8,880 nucleotides of DNA from Acidobacteriota bacterium (GTDB lineage: Bacteria > Acidobacteriota > Terriglobia > Acidiferrales > UBA7541), in contig PLZZ01000142.1 in assembly GCA_003153585.1 (NCBI GenBank), positions 18,941 to 27,820 of the forward strand. The letters run 5' to 3'. The notes beneath the pieces were generated by a model. The model searched no databases, was not told the origin of the DNA, and saw nothing but the letters and a program-made list of their open reading frames with translations. Of this stretch, positions 6,953 through 8,880 are shown in pieces (positions within the stretch are counted from its first letter, which is position 1; each line of letters opens with the position of its first letter). The translations under genes and the position numbers were made by a program.

Positions 6953-7577
6953 CCTCCGACCACAGCCGCACCCTGGCGACCGGCAAAGCTTTTTCGATCC
7001 GGCCAACCCAGTCGAAAAGTTTTTTTATGTTCTCGCGGGTCTTTTCATAATAGTTGTGCAAATTTTCAGGACGCGCCATGGCCTCAAGAAAAAGTTTTTC
7101 CTCCGGGCTTTCCGCGGTTGAACGGCCAATCTGCCGGATGCCGAGCAAGCCTGCGTGCCCGGTGAAGAGATGCTCGAAGCCGAAATTTACTTCCAAATGG
7201 CCGTCTTGACGCCAGGCTCCGCTGTCGAAATCCTCTCCATAACAAATAAGCTCCAGGGCCTGCGGCTGCAGCTGCCATCGCGCCGGATCGCCTTCGTAAA
7301 CCCATAGATCCCAGCGCGAATGAACCGAGTAAGAGCTGTCGTTATTCAAATGATTCTTCGCCAATTCCACGATGCTTGCGGCATCCAGAGGAAGCGAACG
7401 CAGATCCTGCTCGTAGACCGGAGTTTCCGTCCAGTCCACCGCGCGAATTTCGAGATGTGTGAATCCGGGCTGCTTCGTAGAGAAGGGAACCGTGGAAAGA
7501 AAAGTGCCCAATCTTTCCAGAAGGAGATCCTCGGGAAAATCCTTGCACCAGATACTCAGGTAAGCCTGATTCGACAT
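6903..7577 (-). CDS. Conserved-looking hypothetical cytoplasmic protein, tryptophan-rich
   Basis: The product is 224 residues from ATG at 7577 (MSNQAYLSIWC); an ATG at 7586 would add three residues (MLG). The later start is preferred because a TATAAT box overlaps the earlier ATG. No signal peptide or membrane segment is seen. The protein has eight tryptophans, several in the middle (SRWDLWVYEGDPARW), followed by 'ALELICYGEDFDSGAW' and 'HLEVNFGFEHLFTGHAGLLG', and an acidic, helical C-terminus (NYYEKTRENIKKLFDWVGRIEKALP). The alternating hydrophobic strands in the first two thirds suggest a mixed alpha/beta fold. I recognise no family or catalytic motif. It is the first gene of the putative operon, starts 81 bases after the coiled-coil gene ends, and its last codons overlap the start of the exported protein gene. 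It could be a lineage-specific accessory protein. Confidence 0.85.
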   Translation of the reverse strand: MSNQAYLSIWCKDFPEDLLLERLGTFLSTVPFSTKQPGFTHLEIRAVDWTETPVYEQDLRSLPLDAASIVELAKNHLNNDSSYSVHSRWDLWVYEGDPARWQLQPQALELICYGEDFDSGAWRQDGHLEVNFGFEHLFTGHAGLLGIRQIGRSTAESPEEKLFLEAMARPENLHNYYEKTRENIKKLFDWVGRIEKALPVARVRLWSEGEENFEARLEEILAAR

Positions 7578-7584
7578 GCCGAGC

Positions 7585-7590
7585 ATTATA
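7585..7590 (-). promoter_or_regulatory. Candidate -10 box (TATAAT) for the exporter-lpxB operon
   Basis: The minus strand reads GGTATAATGCTCGGCATG. The perfect TATAAT would place a transcription start at or next to the A of the ATG at 7577, giving a leaderless message, which fits the absence of a Shine-Dalgarno before that gene. At 17-base spacing the -35 position (7608-7613) reads TTCGGC, a poor match, so the call rests on the -10 alone and on its place in the gap between two genes. Confidence 0.4.
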
Positions 7591-7658
7591 CCGGGATGCA
7601 GCTTGGAGCCGAAATCGAGGCAGCGGGTGCGGAGGCGGTCTAAATCGCGGACTTTGGA

Positions 7659-8880
7659 TTACTTTTTGTGCTTAGGAGAGTCTTCGTCTTCTTCGCTGTT
7701 GAAGTCCGTGGAAATGCCGAGGAGCCGTTCCTTCAGAGTGTCGCCCATCCCGGCGAGAACCTCGGAGCAGGTTTCGCGAAGGCGCTTTTCGGCGGCTTTG
7801 GCAATAGTGTCCAGCACGGATTGCGAGTGCTGGCCGAGCGTGGTGGCGGACGCCAGCAACCAGGAGTTGGAAGCGTTTTCCAGTCGAGCCTTATATTGTT
7901 CGATGGATTCATCGGTGGACTGTTTCAATTGCAGCTTCCACTCTTCCTTTTCCACTTCGCGCTTTTCTTCCCAGGCTTCAATGAGCGGCGCAAGTTGCGA
8001 TTGAAGGAATGTCCGCGCCTGCTCGACGCCTTCCATCATGCGCTCGTCCATTTTCTGCTGAAATTCAGCGAGCGAGCCTTCGCGGTTGAACTCCATATCG
8101 GAGCGCGCCTTTTCCAGCGCCGACCGGGAACTTTGTTCAAACCGCCGCAGAGACTCGCCGGTAACGCGCTGCACCTGATCAGAGAAGGATGCCGTCGCGA
8201 TTTGCGCGGTTTCGTTGAGTTTCTCTCGTTCGCGGGCCACTACTTCTCCCGCGGCGTCTTCAATTTGCGCCGTGCTGTGCTCCACATACGTTCGGCGGTA
8301 GTGATCGAGCTCGGAAGCCAGCATGCTGGATACTTCGGCGGCGCGATCGCGAAGTGTCGTGGCAGATTGCTCGACGGCCTTTTCGAGCGAGGTCTGCATC
8401 GTGGTCTGCGCTTTTTTCTGGTACCAATCGGAAGCTTTCGACAGAGCCTCGTACGTCTCGTGCTGCGTCTCCGTGCTTTTTTGCTGCAAGTCTTCTTGGA
8501 CTTTCGAAAGAGAAGCCCGGCAAGATTCCTCGAATTCCGCGGGAACCTTGGAAGCTTCCGCGCGGAGTCGTTCAAGCGACTCCTGTATCACCTGTTGCGA
8601 AGACTGCTGCGCTTGTTCGCGAATTGAGTTTTGCAGCTGAGCGGCTTGCTCCGCCGCTTGGCGCATCTGTTCACCGATGTCGCCCTTCAGATTTGACGCC
8701 TGCTGCTCGGCATTTTGCAGCTCGGTAACTATGTTGCGGATCGCTTCGAGGTTGGGCGCAATTTTCTGGTCGAGTTCAGCGGAAACTCGCGACAGAACTT
8801 TTTGCGCGGAAGCTTCCAGCGTCGGCTCGATCTGCTGTGCGCGTTCGGAGATGATTTTATCGGCGCTCCGGCTGATCTGC
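7659..8880 (-). CDS. Long coiled-coil protein, C-terminal part (enters from the right edge)
   Basis: The frame is open from the right edge to a TAA at 7659, giving about 406 residues with no need for an internal start; the ATG at 8666 is only an internal methionine. Almost the whole visible part is predicted helix, rich in Ala, Glu, Gln, Arg, Ser and Lys with very few prolines, in amphipathic repeats such as 'ERAQQIEPTLEASAQKVL' and 'RRFEQSSRSALEKARSDME'. It resembles apolipoprotein-, MCP- or tape-measure-like long helices, a similarity of composition that does not by itself show kinship. A segment with 'EAWEEKREVEKEEWKLQLKQ' precedes a last helix (TIAKAAEKRLRETCSEVLAGMGDTL), and the tail is charged: SEEDEDSPKHKK. 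No membrane segment is visible in this part. Any defining domain must lie in the missing N-terminus. No terminator is seen in the 81 bases after it, so read-through into the next operon is possible. A structural or scaffold role is a guess. Confidence 0.85.
   Translation of the reverse strand, partial: QISRSADKIISERAQQIEPTLEASAQKVLSRVSAELDQKIAPNLEAIRNIVTELQNAEQQASNLKGDIGEQMRQAAEQAAQLQNSIREQAQQSSQQVIQESLERLRAEASKVPAEFEESCRASLSKVQEDLQQKSTETQHETYEALSKASDWYQKKAQTTMQTSLEKAVEQSATTLRDRAAEVSSMLASELDHYRRTYVEHSTAQIEDAAGEVVAREREKLNETAQIATASFSDQVQRVTGESLRRFEQSSRSALEKARSDMEFNREGSLAEFQQKMDERMMEGVEQARTFLQSQLAPLIEAWEEKREVEKEEWKLQLKQSTDESIEQYKARLENASNSWLLASATTLGQHSQSVLDTIAKAAEKRLRETCSEVLAGMGDTLKERLLGISTDFNSEEDEDSPKHKK

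Noticed and set aside
6953..7006. N-terminal extension of the small exported protein to TTG 7006
   Set aside because: It would overlap the preceding gene by about 100 bases and place a Cys/Arg-rich tail before the signal peptide.
7668..8627. 319-codon open frame on the plus strand
   Set aside because: It is a mirror of the coiled-coil gene: Glu/Gln/Ala-rich coding read backward gives Leu/Phe/Arg-rich noise. It has no ribosome site or family motif.
1..8880. CRISPR arrays, insertion sequences, tRNA/rRNA genes, riboswitches, prophage
   Set aside because: No direct-repeat arrays, terminal inverted repeats, transposase-like proteins or tRNA-like sequence were seen in reading. The gaps are too short to hold larger elements.

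Overview
The window is about 57% GC by eye and is packed with genes, all of them read on the minus strand. An intact lipid A disaccharide synthase (LpxB) points to a Gram-negative bacterium with an outer membrane. The gene style (alanine- and arginine-rich proteins, a secreted M1-type peptidase, and lineage-restricted hypothetical proteins next to an exporter pair) suggests Acidobacteriota. That placement is from general impression, not a search. No RNA genes, insertion sequences, CRISPR arrays, prophage genes or long non-coding stretches were seen; the largest gap is 90 bases.

In the order of transcription (high to low coordinates), the window holds: (1) the C-terminal 406 residues of a long coiled-coil protein that enters from the right edge; (2) a short gap with a perfect TATAAT box, then an unrecognised tryptophan-rich cytoplasmic protein; (3) a small exported protein that looks like an internal duplication of a BamE/SmpA- or BLIP-like module; (4) a predicted lipoprotein; (5) and (6) the two half-transporters of a heterodimeric ABC exporter; (7) lpxB; (8) after a 90-base gap, the N-terminal 212 residues of a secreted M1-family aminopeptidase-like protein that starts at TTG and leaves by the left edge.

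Genes 2 to 7 look like one operon. Gene 2 overlaps gene 3, five bases separate 3 from 4, and both 4/5 and 5/6 overlap by ATGA, which implies translational coupling. Only 42 bases separate 6 from lpxB. The two ABC subunits carry the mirror-image departures from consensus expected of a TM287/288- or YheI/YheH-type heterodimer: Walker B Asp in one, an altered signature motif in the other. The most interesting reading is that this asymmetric exporter, the exported duplicated-module protein, the lipoprotein and LpxB form one envelope-lipid unit, perhaps doing the job of MsbA. This is inference from gene order; the exporter could equally be a drug pump.
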